The notes beneath the pieces are model-generated. The model was not told where the DNA came from and did not search any database. It worked only from the letters and a program-made list of their open reading frames with translations. DNA of 64,000 bases from a virus. Both the position numbers and the translations under genes were made by a program. Positions 8,503 through 15,780 of this stretch are shown piece by piece (position 1 is the stretch's first letter; every line of letters starts with the position of its first letter). Location of the stretch: the IMG/VR virus record IMGVR_UViG_3300046461_000123, positions 1-64,000 of that record; one strand, written 5' to 3'.

Positions 8503-9435
8503 ATGGCCATCTCTCGTGCACAACTGATGAAGGAGCTTCTGCCGGGGCTCAATGCGCTGTTCGGACTGGAGTACAAGCAGTACGCCGAAGAGCACAAGGA
8601 CATCTTCGACACCGAGTCTTCGGAGCGCTCGTTCGAGGAAGAAACCAAGCTGGCGGGCTTTGGTGCCGCGCCGGTCAAGGCCGAAGGCGACGCGATCGCG
8701 TACGACAACGCACAGGAGGCGTTCACCTCGCGCTACGTCCACGAGACCATTGCGCTTGGGTTCAGCGTCACCGAGGAAGCGGTCGAGGACAATCTCTACG
8801 ACTCGCTCTCGGCGCGCTACACCAAGGCGCTGGCTCGTGCGATGGCGTACACCAAGCAGGTCAAGGGTGCGGCCGTGCTCAACAACGGCTTCAGCCAGAA
8901 CTTCCTGGGTGGTGACGGCGTGTCGTTGTTCGGTATCAACTCGGGCGGTACGCGCACCGGGCATCCGCTGGTCGGCGGTGGGTTCAACTTCAACAATCCC
9001 GCTGTCGGCGTGGATCTGAACGAGACCTCGCTCGAGGCGGCGATCATTCAGGTCGCAGCGTGGACCGATGAGCGCGGCCTGTTGATCGCAGCCAAGCCGA
9101 AGAAGCTGGTGGTGCCGCCGTCGCTGATGTTCGTCTGCGTGCGGCTGTTGCAGTCGGAGGGGCGTGTTTCGACCGCCGACAACGACATCAACGCGATTCG
9201 CAACATGTCGGCAGTTCCGGGCGGCTATACGGTCAACCACTTCCTGACCGACACGAACGCATGGTTCCTGAAGACGGACGTGCCGAACGGCTTGAAGTAC
9301 TTCGATCGCGTAGCGCTCAAGACGAGCATGGATGAGGACTTCGACACCGGCAACTGCCGGTACAAGGCCCGCGAACGCTACAGCTTCGGCTACAGCGATG
9401 CGCTGGGCATGTGGGGTAGCGCCGGCTCGACTTGA
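8503..9435 (+). CDS. Major capsid protein
   Basis: 310 residues with GGAG before the ATG. The N-terminus (MAISRAQLMKELLPGLNALF) is a helical arm. The centre holds an E-loop-like region rich in acidic residues (SSERSFEEETKLAGF) and a Gly-rich loop (GGTRTGHPLVGGG). The C-terminus (YKARERYSFGYSDALGMWGS) matches the close of many HK97-fold capsid proteins. It is followed by a strong terminator, consistent with the most highly expressed late gene. Confidence 0.88.
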   Translation: MAISRAQLMKELLPGLNALFGLEYKQYAEEHKDIFDTESSERSFEEETKLAGFGAAPVKAEGDAIAYDNAQEAFTSRYVHETIALGFSVTEEAVEDNLYDSLSARYTKALARAMAYTKQVKGAAVLNNGFSQNFLGGDGVSLFGINSGGTRTGHPLVGGGFNFNNPAVGVDLNETSLEAAIIQVAAWTDERGLLIAAKPKKLVVPPSLMFVCVRLLQSEGRVSTADNDINAIRNMSAVPGGYTVNHFLTDTNAWFLKTDVPNGLKYFDRVALKTSMDEDFDTGNCRYKARERYSFGYSDALGMWGSAGST

Positions 9436-9455
9436 ATCGGGGTTGCGGCACTGGC

Positions 9456-9487
9456 AAAGGCCCCTGCGGGGGCCTTTTCTTTTGTTT
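9456..9487 (+). terminator. Intrinsic terminator after the capsid gene
   Basis: AAAGGCCCC (9456-9464) pairs with GGGGCCTTT (9469-9477) across a 4-base loop. It is followed by TTCTTTTGTTTT. This is a classic rho-independent terminator about 20 bases after the capsid stop codon. Confidence 0.85.
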
Positions 9488-9594
9488 TGAGCAGCGTACA
9501 CTGCGCTCGTTCCGGGACTTCAATCCATCGCGCCACGACTGGCCCGGCAGACGACATGCAGACGTGGCACGCATCACTCGCATGTGAGGAACCT

Positions 9595-9846
9595 ATGGCA
9601 CGTACCACTTTCTCTGGTCCGGTCGCTTCTGACAATGGCTTCATCGGTACGCTCCTGCCACCTGCAGGTGTGGGCTACGGCATTCTCTTCACGCCGATCG
9701 CCAGCGCGTCGCTGCCGGCGCCTGCCGCGTCGATCATGGGTGCCGTGGGGCTGGTCAACGACAACGGCGTGGGCAACAACGAATGGTGCCTCGTGATCTG
9801 CACGGGTGCCGCGTGGGTCACTTGCACGGGGCAGGCGCTGACGTAA
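9595..9846 (+). CDS. Small virion-module protein, unknown function
   Basis: 83 residues from the ATG at 9595, with GAGGAA ahead; upstream in-frame starts are weaker. It begins MARTTFSGPVASDNGFIG and is Gly/Ala/Val-rich with beta-type sequence and two Cys near the C-terminus (CLVICTGAAWVTCTG). It is the first gene after the capsid terminator. It may be a small fibre-like or decoration protein, but nothing in the sequence proves it. Confidence 0.6.
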   Translation: MARTTFSGPVASDNGFIGTLLPPAGVGYGILFTPIASASLPAPAASIMGAVGLVNDNGVGNNEWCLVICTGAAWVTCTGQALT

Positions 9847-9856
9847 GGAGTCGGAC

Positions 9857-10114
9857 ATGGGACAGAAAACTAATCCCAGCCCGACGTACCCGACGTTCCC
9901 TGGTGGTGCCGTTGCTGTTGTTCCAAGCGACACGGTGCTGCTGGCAAACCCCTCCGTGATCTACGTGGGGGGTGCGGGCAACGTCAGCGTGCTGACGGAG
10001 CAGGGTGACACCGTGACGTTCACGGCGGTGCCTGTGGGCTCGGTGATTCCGGTGCGCGTGATGCGCGTGAATGCAGCGGTCACGTCAGCGACACTGATGA
10101 TCGCCATCTACTAG
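9857..10114 (+). CDS. Small beta-rich head-spike or fibre-type protein
   Basis: 85 residues, with AAGGAG before the ATG. The sequence is almost all beta-forming (AVAVVPSDTVLLANPSVIYV, then VIPVRVMRVNAAVTSATLMI). Small proteins of this build follow capsid genes in many phages, and some sit on the capsid surface. The function is inferred from this pattern only. Confidence 0.6.
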   Translation: MGQKTNPSPTYPTFPGGAVAVVPSDTVLLANPSVIYVGGAGNVSVLTEQGDTVTFTAVPVGSVIPVRVMRVNAAVTSATLMIAIY

Positions 10115-10120
10115 GCATGC

Positions 10121-10906
10121 ATGAGCACCGCGTTCGGTCTCGGCTTCGGGACGCCGGCATACGGTCATGCGAGTGCGGCTGCACCGCCGTTCAATCCTGT
10201 GGACCTGTTCGGGGCCACGGGTGGGGCGCTCTACGACTTCACTGATCCGACGACCCTGTTCACCGACACGACGCGCACTACCCTCGCGTCGTTGGACGGC
10301 AAGGTGCAGGGCGTTTCCGACATTTCGGGCAAGGCGCGGCATCTGAGCAGCGCAAGCACGACCGGTATCGTCCGTCGCACTTCGGGGTTGGAGTTCCAGC
10401 CTGCTGCGAATCTGACGCTTGTCACCGGTACGGCCCTGACCGGTAGCGGTGCCAACGGCTGGACGGCATGCATGGCGATCAAGCCCGATGCCGCGTTGGG
10501 CGCCTACTCGTGGATGGACGCGGAGCTTGCGAGCTTTTTGGTTGGCCGCATGCTCAGGACCGATACCGTCTACTCGGCGCGTGCGTATGTCTTGGCAGTC
10601 AACTATGACGCGAGCGGTGGCACGGTCGCAGCGGTGGCGCAGGTAGTGACTGTCAAGGCGGTCCAGTCGGTGATGATCATTCGCGTGAATGGCGTGCAGG
10701 TTGCCACGGTGGCTTTGGGTGCGGGTGCCCTGGCGGCGCAGGCATCGGGACGCATTTGCATTGGTGCCGCTTACAACAGCTCGTCGAATGCGAACGCTGC
10801 GAAGGCTGTCGGGTTCATGTATGCAGCCCTGCAGATCAATCGAGGGCTGACGACGACCGAGATGGTCAGTTTGGAAGCCTGGATGGCAGCCAAGGCGGGT
10901 TTGTAA
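10121..10906 (+). CDS. Lectin-like virion protein 1, tag MSTAFGLGFG
   Basis: 261 residues. The first ten residues, MSTAFGLGFG, are shared exactly with the next two proteins. After a short variable linker (TPAYGHASAAAPPF) comes a domain of about 230 residues. Its order of beta strands and its end (INRGLTTTEMVSLEAWMAAK) match concanavalin A or laminin-G-like sugar-binding folds in phage surface proteins. It probably decorates the virion or binds the host surface. The shared tag is likely the attachment point. The next gene overlaps its stop by one base. Confidence 0.65.
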   Translation: MSTAFGLGFGTPAYGHASAAAPPFNPVDLFGATGGALYDFTDPTTLFTDTTRTTLASLDGKVQGVSDISGKARHLSSASTTGIVRRTSGLEFQPAANLTLVTGTALTGSGANGWTACMAIKPDAALGAYSWMDAELASFLVGRMLRTDTVYSARAYVLAVNYDASGGTVAAVAQVVTVKAVQSVMIIRVNGVQVATVALGAGALAAQASGRICIGAAYNSSSNANAAKAVGFMYAALQINRGLTTTEMVSLEAWMAAKAGL

Positions 10907-11709
10907 TGAGCACCGCATTCGGTCTTGGCTTTGGGATGTCGGAGCATGTCATTGCGAGTGGGGGTCCTTCCCCTGGTGTTGCCATCAAGGCGTCGGTGAC
11001 GGGGTGGTGGACGCAGGACCAGTCGGCGGCCAATGCGACGGTGCCGGCTGCTGTTGGCCCCATCATGACCGGCACGGTGAACGGCAGCGTCAACTTCCAC
11101 GCCGGGCACCTCGGTCTCGGCTACAACGGGTATCCCAGCGGTGCGGGCTTCTGCACTGTGATCATAGGGAGCATGGCCCCGTTCAGAATGAACGGATCTA
11201 CCAGTTTCTCCTGGGGAGGCTGGGTCATGCCTGTAGCCTTTAACGAGGTCGGTGGTGGGAACTTGAGTCAGGCCATCGGCCGGATGACAAACGGGACATC
11301 ACAGTCGGGCTATGGCATCTTGGTGACGCGCGACAGTACCAACCGGCAGTGGCTTTGCCAGCTGAGCAGCACGGGTGCCAATGTCGCGGCTTCGGTGCAG
11401 CAGCCTTATGCTCTGACAGACCAGGGCGTCTGGCAGTTCGTGGTCGGCATCTTCGACAAAGTGGCTGGCGAGCTTCGTTTCTGGCTCAACGCGACCAAGG
11501 TTTCGACGCCTTATGCCGGGGCCATCTTCGACAGTACGACGGCCAATTTTGCTTCGTTCATCGGGGTGAACAGCAACAACGCACAAGATCCGTCGCGGTT
11601 CTTCCCGCAGTACCAAGACGAGGTGTTCTTCATGAACAAGGCGCTTACCGATGCAGAGGTGGCCTACCTCTACAACGGCGGTGTTGGCCGCGCTTATTCG
11701 GAGCTTTGA
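10906..11709 (+). CDS. Lectin-like virion protein 2, tag MSTAFGLGFG
   Basis: 267 residues; the ATG shares its A with the TAA of the previous gene. It begins with the same tag, then MSEHVIASGG. A LamG/ConA-like domain follows, with the familiar FSWGGWVMP strand, GVWQFVVGIFDKVAGELRFW, and the closing DEVFFMNKALTDAEVAYLYN, typical of the last strands and helix of LamG-type domains. The domain differs clearly from that of protein 1, so the tag is conserved while the sugar-binding part varies. Confidence 0.75.
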   Translation: MSTAFGLGFGMSEHVIASGGPSPGVAIKASVTGWWTQDQSAANATVPAAVGPIMTGTVNGSVNFHAGHLGLGYNGYPSGAGFCTVIIGSMAPFRMNGSTSFSWGGWVMPVAFNEVGGGNLSQAIGRMTNGTSQSGYGILVTRDSTNRQWLCQLSSTGANVAASVQQPYALTDQGVWQFVVGIFDKVAGELRFWLNATKVSTPYAGAIFDSTTANFASFIGVNSNNAQDPSRFFPQYQDEVFFMNKALTDAEVAYLYNGGVGRAYSEL

Positions 11710-11711
11710 TC

Positions 11712-11738
11712 ATGATTACTGCAGGCAGGCTCACATGA
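11712..11738 (+). pseudogene. Short remnant resembling the start of the 46-residue gene at 12479
   Basis: Between lectin genes 2 and 3 an ATG opens only 8 codons, MITAGRLT, before a TGA that overlaps the start of lectin gene 3. The peptide resembles MLTAGVLK, the start of the small gene after lectin gene 3. DNA matches run through the GCAGGC core and the following CTCA. The simplest reading is that lectin gene 3 was inserted near the start of this small gene, leaving a stub. Confidence 0.4.
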
Positions 11739-12472
11739 GCACCGCATTCGGTCTTGGCTTTGGGATGCCGCACGTTGCCAAAAACGCTGGGGCTGCAGTC
11801 GCGCCAACCGACCCCTACATCGCCAATGTTGTCTTTGGCTCTAGTTTTGAGGGGGCCAATGCAGGTACTACGTTCATTGATTGGTCTACTTATGGGCGCG
11901 CTATTTCAATAACTGGTTCTGGCGTAACAACTTCTACAACAAATCCCAAATTTGGGGCTTCTGCTGCTAATTTTACTAATGCTGGTGGTTTAGTTGTCAG
12001 TAATGCTGATAACGTACTTAACCTTGGTACTGGCGATTTCACGATAGAAGGATGGTTCTACAAAGCTACCGGCGGCGGCGGCACAGATTACGCTCTTTAC
12101 TGGGGGCCATCAAGCAATGTGTCCTGGCTTTACGTTCGCCCTTGGGGTGGTAATGCTGTCGCTCTTGCTGCAAAAACTGACACTGGTCTATCTGGGAGCA
12201 ACACGATAAACAGCATAGCTGATAATGCATGGCATAGCTTTGCAATTACTCGAACTGGAAACAGTGTTTACTTCTTCATCGATGGTGTTCTAGTTCTGAC
12301 CACCGGTGCAAGTACCGGCAACTTTAATCCAGGCCCGAATTTCACCCTCGGTTGCAACGTCACAGGTGGGTCGCTACTGACGGGGCAAATAGACGAAATC
12401 AGAGTCACTAAAGGTGTAGCGAGGTACACATCTAATTACACGCCGCCGGTTGCTGCATTCCCTCGGAGTTAA
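11735..12472 (+). CDS. Lectin-like virion protein 3, tag MSTAFGLGFG, AT-rich body
   Basis: 245 residues starting with the same tag. The body is a LamG/ConA-type domain: FTIEGWFYKATGGG, WHSFAITRTGNSVYFFIDGV, then GQIDEIRVTKGVARYTSNYT near the end, a pattern shared by many phage lectin-like proteins. From about 11800 the base composition turns visibly AT-richer than both neighbours, while the tag keeps the local composition. This points to recent import of the domain behind a resident tag. Confidence 0.75.
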   Translation: MSTAFGLGFGMPHVAKNAGAAVAPTDPYIANVVFGSSFEGANAGTTFIDWSTYGRAISITGSGVTTSTTNPKFGASAANFTNAGGLVVSNADNVLNLGTGDFTIEGWFYKATGGGGTDYALYWGPSSNVSWLYVRPWGGNAVALAAKTDTGLSGSNTINSIADNAWHSFAITRTGNSVYFFIDGVLVLTTGASTGNFNPGPNFTLGCNVTGGSLLTGQIDEIRVTKGVARYTSNYTPPVAAFPRS

Positions 12473-12478
12473 TTTGCG

Positions 12479-12619
12479 ATGCTCACCGCAGGCGTTCTCA
12501 AGTTCGATGCCCAGGGCCGGATCATCCTGTCGGCTGAAGCCCCGATTGCGTTCAACGGGGGCATGCGAACACCACTTATGTTGTTCCATCACCTGATCAT
12601 GCGGGTAGTACTTTTGTAA
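12479..12619 (+). CDS. 46-residue protein after the lectin genes
   Basis: Begins MLTAGVLKFDAQGRIILSAE, followed by APIAFNGGMRTPLM and a hydrophobic end (LIMRVVLL). It starts 6 bases after lectin gene 3. There is no strong ribosome-binding site, so translation may be coupled. A possible stub of the same gene lies before lectin gene 3. Function unknown. Confidence 0.5.
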   Translation: MLTAGVLKFDAQGRIILSAEAPIAFNGGMRTPLMLFHHLIMRVVLL

Positions 12620-12629
12620 AGGATTAATC

Positions 12630-13454
12630 ATGCGCAGGAACGATTACTACGCCAAGGGCGGCACGGTGTCAGATGCAGATGCCAAGAAGGAGCTGTCCTT
12701 CATGAAGGCCAAGGGTGCTCCCGCGAGCATGATCAAGGCCGAGAAGAAGGAGCACAACTTCGCCAAGGGCGGCATGGTGGCAGATGCAGATGCCAAGCAG
12801 GAGTTGTCCTTCATGAAGGCCAAGGGTGCGCCTGCGGGCATGATCAAGGCCGAGAAGAAGGAGCGCGGCTTTGCCGATGGCGGCATGGTGCAGGGCCGCG
12901 GTGCCTTCAGGCGTGGGCCGGTGCAGCCGGTGCCGGCGGGTCCGCAGGCACCGGTAGGTCCACAGGTGGCGCAGGCACCGGGGATGCAAGGTGCACGTCA
13001 GCCGCCGCCCCAGTGGCTCGCTGCCAGAGCTGCGCAGGAGCGGATGCTGGCGTCGCCGCAGGGTCAAGCCATGATGGCGCAGCGTGCGCAGCTGGCCCAG
13101 CAGCAGGTCGCGCGTGCGCAGGATCCCACGATGCAGGCCGCGCGTGCGCCGCGAGGTATGCTGCAGCAAGCTCCGGGCATGATGCAGCAGGGTCCGGGCA
13201 TGATGCCGCAGCAGGGTCCGGGCATGATGGCTGGAGCTCAAGTGGATCCGAACTCACAGCCCGGTCAAGTGGCTCCTGGCACGCAGTCGGGTGGCGGGGC
13301 GCTGCCACCGGCAGTGTTGGCGCAGATGCAGGCGCAGGATCAGGCGCGCAGTCAGGTGCGCGATCAGGCCAATGCACGGCCACCGGGCATGGCCAAGGGC
13401 GGCAGCGTCGATGGCTGTGCAGCGCGGGGTCGGACCAAAGGTACGATGCGGTGA
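12630..13454 (+). CDS. Repeat-bearing virion protein with KGG tags
   Basis: 274 residues. Residues 8-77 hold two tandem copies of a unit of about 34 residues, built as AKGG-V-DADAK-ELSFMKAKGAPA-MIKAEKKE; a third unit is cut short (FADGGMVQG). The middle is Gln/Pro/Met-rich and probably disordered (MMQQGPGMMPQQGPGMM). The end, AKGGSVDGCAARGRTKG, closely resembles the end of the 90-residue protein at 18188. No domain was recognised. The tags recur in other virion genes here, so a virion role is likely. Confidence 0.65.
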   Translation: MRRNDYYAKGGTVSDADAKKELSFMKAKGAPASMIKAEKKEHNFAKGGMVADADAKQELSFMKAKGAPAGMIKAEKKERGFADGGMVQGRGAFRRGPVQPVPAGPQAPVGPQVAQAPGMQGARQPPPQWLAARAAQERMLASPQGQAMMAQRAQLAQQQVARAQDPTMQAARAPRGMLQQAPGMMQQGPGMMPQQGPGMMAGAQVDPNSQPGQVAPGTQSGGGALPPAVLAQMQAQDQARSQVRDQANARPPGMAKGGSVDGCAARGRTKGTMR

Positions 13455-13457
13455 TTC

Positions 13458-14135
13458 ATGGCTACCTCCGGCACCACGATATACAACTTGGAGTTGATCG
13501 ACCTCATTGAAGAGGCGGGGGAGCGCTGCGGCATCGAAATTCGTGCGGGACATCAGGTCCGCACGGCACGGCGCAGTCTGAATCTGCTGTTGGCGGAGTG
13601 GGCCAATCGCGGTATCAACCTGTGGACGATCGATCAGCTCGAGATCCCCTTGGTCGATGGCCAGGAAATCTACTTGCTGCCGCCTGACACGGTGGACGTG
13701 TTCGAGGTGGCGGTGCGCACGGGCACGGGAAGCATGCAGACCGACTTGATGCTCAACCGCATCAGCACGTCTGTCTACACGACGATCCCGAACAAGCTGT
13801 CGTCTGGGCGGCCGTACCAGATGCTGGTCAACCGGCGTGCGGCCACGCCATCGCTGACCTTGTGGCCTGTGCCGAACAGCAGCACGCTCTACACGATGGT
13901 TGTGTGGCGCTTGCGTCGGCTGGAGGATGCTGGCAATGGCCTGAACACGCAGGACATTCCGTTCAGGTTTCTGAACGCGCTGACGGCGGGGCTGGCCTAC
14001 CAGCTCGCGATGAAGATTCCCGAGGCACTGCCCCGCTTGACGGCGTTGAAGGCGCAGTATGACGAGGCGTGGATGCTCGCGGCCGACGAGGATCGCGAGA
14101 AGGCACCCGTGCGTTTTGTTCCAAGGATGTTCTGA
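13458..14135 (+). CDS. Probable head-tail connector (P22 gp4-like or tubular type)
   Basis: 225 residues. It starts with a helical bundle-like region (LELIDLIEEAGERCGIEI, then QVRTARRSLNLLLAEWANRG), then a beta-rich middle (EIYLLPPDTVDVFEVAVRTG) and a helical end (FLNALTAGLAYQLAMKIPEA). This order matches small connector proteins that dock under the portal in short-tailed phages. The paralogous-looking protein at 14797 has the same build, as expected for successive connector rings. Confidence 0.65.
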   Translation: MATSGTTIYNLELIDLIEEAGERCGIEIRAGHQVRTARRSLNLLLAEWANRGINLWTIDQLEIPLVDGQEIYLLPPDTVDVFEVAVRTGTGSMQTDLMLNRISTSVYTTIPNKLSSGRPYQMLVNRRAATPSLTLWPVPNSSTLYTMVVWRLRRLEDAGNGLNTQDIPFRFLNALTAGLAYQLAMKIPEALPRLTALKAQYDEAWMLAADEDREKAPVRFVPRMF

Positions 14136-14431
14136 TGAGCACGCCCTACGCATCAGGCAAGCGGTCATGGGGGTTCTGCGACCGCTGCAACTTCCGCTAT
14201 CGGCTGCGCACGTTGCGCACGGAGACGGTTGCGGGGCGCGAGAACAACCTGCTCGTGTGCCGCGCTTGCTGGGATCCTGATCATCCGCAGAACTGGCAAG
14301 GGCGCTACCCGGTGTTCGATCCCCAGGCATTGCGCGACCCGCGGCCTGACCCGTCGATGGCTGCGTCGCGTGTACTCAATCCGGATCCGGTGCCAAACCC
14401 GATCCCGATACCAACCATTCCACCGTCCTAA
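14135..14431 (+). CDS. Zinc-ribbon-like small protein
   Basis: 98 residues with an ATGA overlap with the connector gene. The pattern WGFCDRCNFRYRLRTLR followed by LVCRACWDPDHPQNW gives two CxxC pairs about 25 residues apart, as in a zinc ribbon. The C-terminal third is Pro/Asp-rich (DPVPNPIPIPTIPPS) and probably flexible. Proteins of this type are common in the connector region of related phages; the role is unknown. Confidence 0.7.
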   Translation: MSTPYASGKRSWGFCDRCNFRYRLRTLRTETVAGRENNLLVCRACWDPDHPQNWQGRYPVFDPQALRDPRPDPSMAASRVLNPDPVPNPIPIPTIPPS

Positions 14432-14439
14432 AGGAGACC

Positions 14440-14793
14440 ATGATGGCTATGTCACGCAGTCGGCCCAAGGAAATGATGCCGTTCGGCAAGGGCAATACCA
14501 AGCCGTTCGGTGCCAAGGGCAAGGCAACGCCGTTCGGCGCCAAGGGCAGGTCAACGCCATTCGCTGAGGCCCCGACGCCTACGATCCCGCCCACGCCCAA
14601 GAAGGGCAAGAACCCGTTCGCCTTTGCTGGGGGCGGCAGTGTCGCGAACGCGAGCCCGACGCACAAAGCGGGGCCAGCGTCGAACCCGCCGTCGTCATTC
14701 AGTGCGCTCGATGACGGGCAGCCATCGGGTGGTGGCCAGATACGGGGTACGCGTCTGGCGACGCGCGGCAAGAAGTTCCAGGGTGTCTTCTGA
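14440..14793 (+). CDS. Short-repeat, low-complexity virion-module protein
   Basis: 117 residues, with AAAGGAGA before tandem ATG codons. Residues 13-42 carry repeats of the form PFGAKGK (MMPFGKGNTKPFGAKGKA, then TPFGAKGR). A Pro/Lys-rich stretch follows, then FAFAGGGSVANAS, one of the Gly-Gly tags seen in other virion proteins here. It is basic and likely disordered. No domain was recognised. Confidence 0.6.
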   Translation: MMAMSRSRPKEMMPFGKGNTKPFGAKGKATPFGAKGRSTPFAEAPTPTIPPTPKKGKNPFAFAGGGSVANASPTHKAGPASNPPSSFSALDDGQPSGGGQIRGTRLATRGKKFQGVF

Positions 14794-14796
14794 ATC

Positions 14797-15429
14797 ATGG
14801 ACTACACGGCTCTCAGTGCTGCGGTTGTCAGCTCGATCGGCAACACGTTCGATCCGGCGGACATAGCTCGTTTTGCTCAGCTCACTGAGCAGAAAATCTA
14901 TAACGCGGTACAGATCCCTGCGCTGCGCAAGAACCAGACGAGCAACATGTCGGTTGGCAATGCCTACCTGACGCTGCCGGCGGACTACCTGTACGCGTAC
15001 TCGCTGGCGGCGATGGAGCCGGTCACGGGCGCGTACGTGTACCTGCTCAACAAGGACGTGAACTACGTCCGTGAGATGTTTCCCGAGCCGGCGGTGCAAG
15101 CGATCCCGCGGTGCTACGCACAGTTCGATGAGAACACGCTGCTCCTGGCACCGGTGCCGGATCAGGCGTACGCGATCGAGCTTCACTACGGCTACTACCC
15201 GGAGTCGGTCGTCACGGCGGGCACGACGTGGCTCAGTGCCAATTTCGACTCGGCGTTGCTCAACGGGATGCTGGTCGAGGCAGCACGCTTCATCAAGGAA
15301 GAACAGGATGTCGTGGCGCTGTACGACAAGCTGTTCATGGACGCGATGTCACTGCTCAAGCAACTGGGCGATGGCAAGCTGCGGCAGGACACCTACCGCA
15401 CGCCACAAGTGAAGGACAGCGTGCGATGA
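14797..15429 (+). CDS. Adaptor protein (SU10-adaptor type)
   Basis: 210 residues. The N-terminal helices (FDPADIARFAQLTEQKIYNA), then a beta segment typical of adaptor proteins (GNAYLTLPADYLYAYSLAAM), and a C-terminal helix pair (AARFIKEEQDVVALYDKLFM) fit the adaptor family named after phage SU10. These proteins form a ring between portal and tail nozzle. The nozzle candidate lies further on at 18717. The next gene starts inside its stop. Confidence 0.7.
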   Translation: MDYTALSAAVVSSIGNTFDPADIARFAQLTEQKIYNAVQIPALRKNQTSNMSVGNAYLTLPADYLYAYSLAAMEPVTGAYVYLLNKDVNYVREMFPEPAVQAIPRCYAQFDENTLLLAPVPDQAYAIELHYGYYPESVVTAGTTWLSANFDSALLNGMLVEAARFIKEEQDVVALYDKLFMDAMSLLKQLGDGKLRQDTYRTPQVKDSVR

Positions 15430-15764
15430 GCGGTGCCGTCACATGGCGTGCTGCCGTGATCGAAGCTGCAGCAGGTCATGACGGCAACTTCGCGGTCCGC
15501 ATCATTGAAATGGTGCAGGCGCTGGAAGAATTGAAAAGGGGCGTGGCCTATTTCTTTCTGGTGCCCGAAGGCGCCAGTGCAGCGGAGCTAGTGGGGCCGC
15601 GTGCGGCTTATGTCGTACTGGTGCCGGAGAGCGTTAGCAACGAGGTCGTGAGCGGCCTCGTGAGCGGCACATGGGTGCCGGTTGACGATGCGCAGAGCGG
15701 CACATGGGTGCCGGTCGATGATGGGCAGAGCGGCACATGGACGCCAGTGCCGACAATACCTTGA
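15426..15764 (+). CDS. Small protein with SGTWVPVDD repeats
   Basis: 112 residues starting in an ATGA overlap with the adaptor gene. The first half has helical sequence (NFAVRIIEMVQALEELKRG). The C-terminal 35 residues hold three tandem copies of SGTW(V/T)PV(D/P)-type repeats: SGTWVPVDDAQ, SGTWVPVDDGQ, SGTWTPVPTIP. The DNA repeats are near identical, so copy number could vary by slippage. Unknown function; a small fibre or attachment protein is possible. Confidence 0.6.
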   Translation: MSGAVTWRAAVIEAAAGHDGNFAVRIIEMVQALEELKRGVAYFFLVPEGASAAELVGPRAAYVVLVPESVSNEVVSGLVSGTWVPVDDAQSGTWVPVDDGQSGTWTPVPTIP

Positions 15765-15780
15765 ACTTTGAGGAGTAGAC

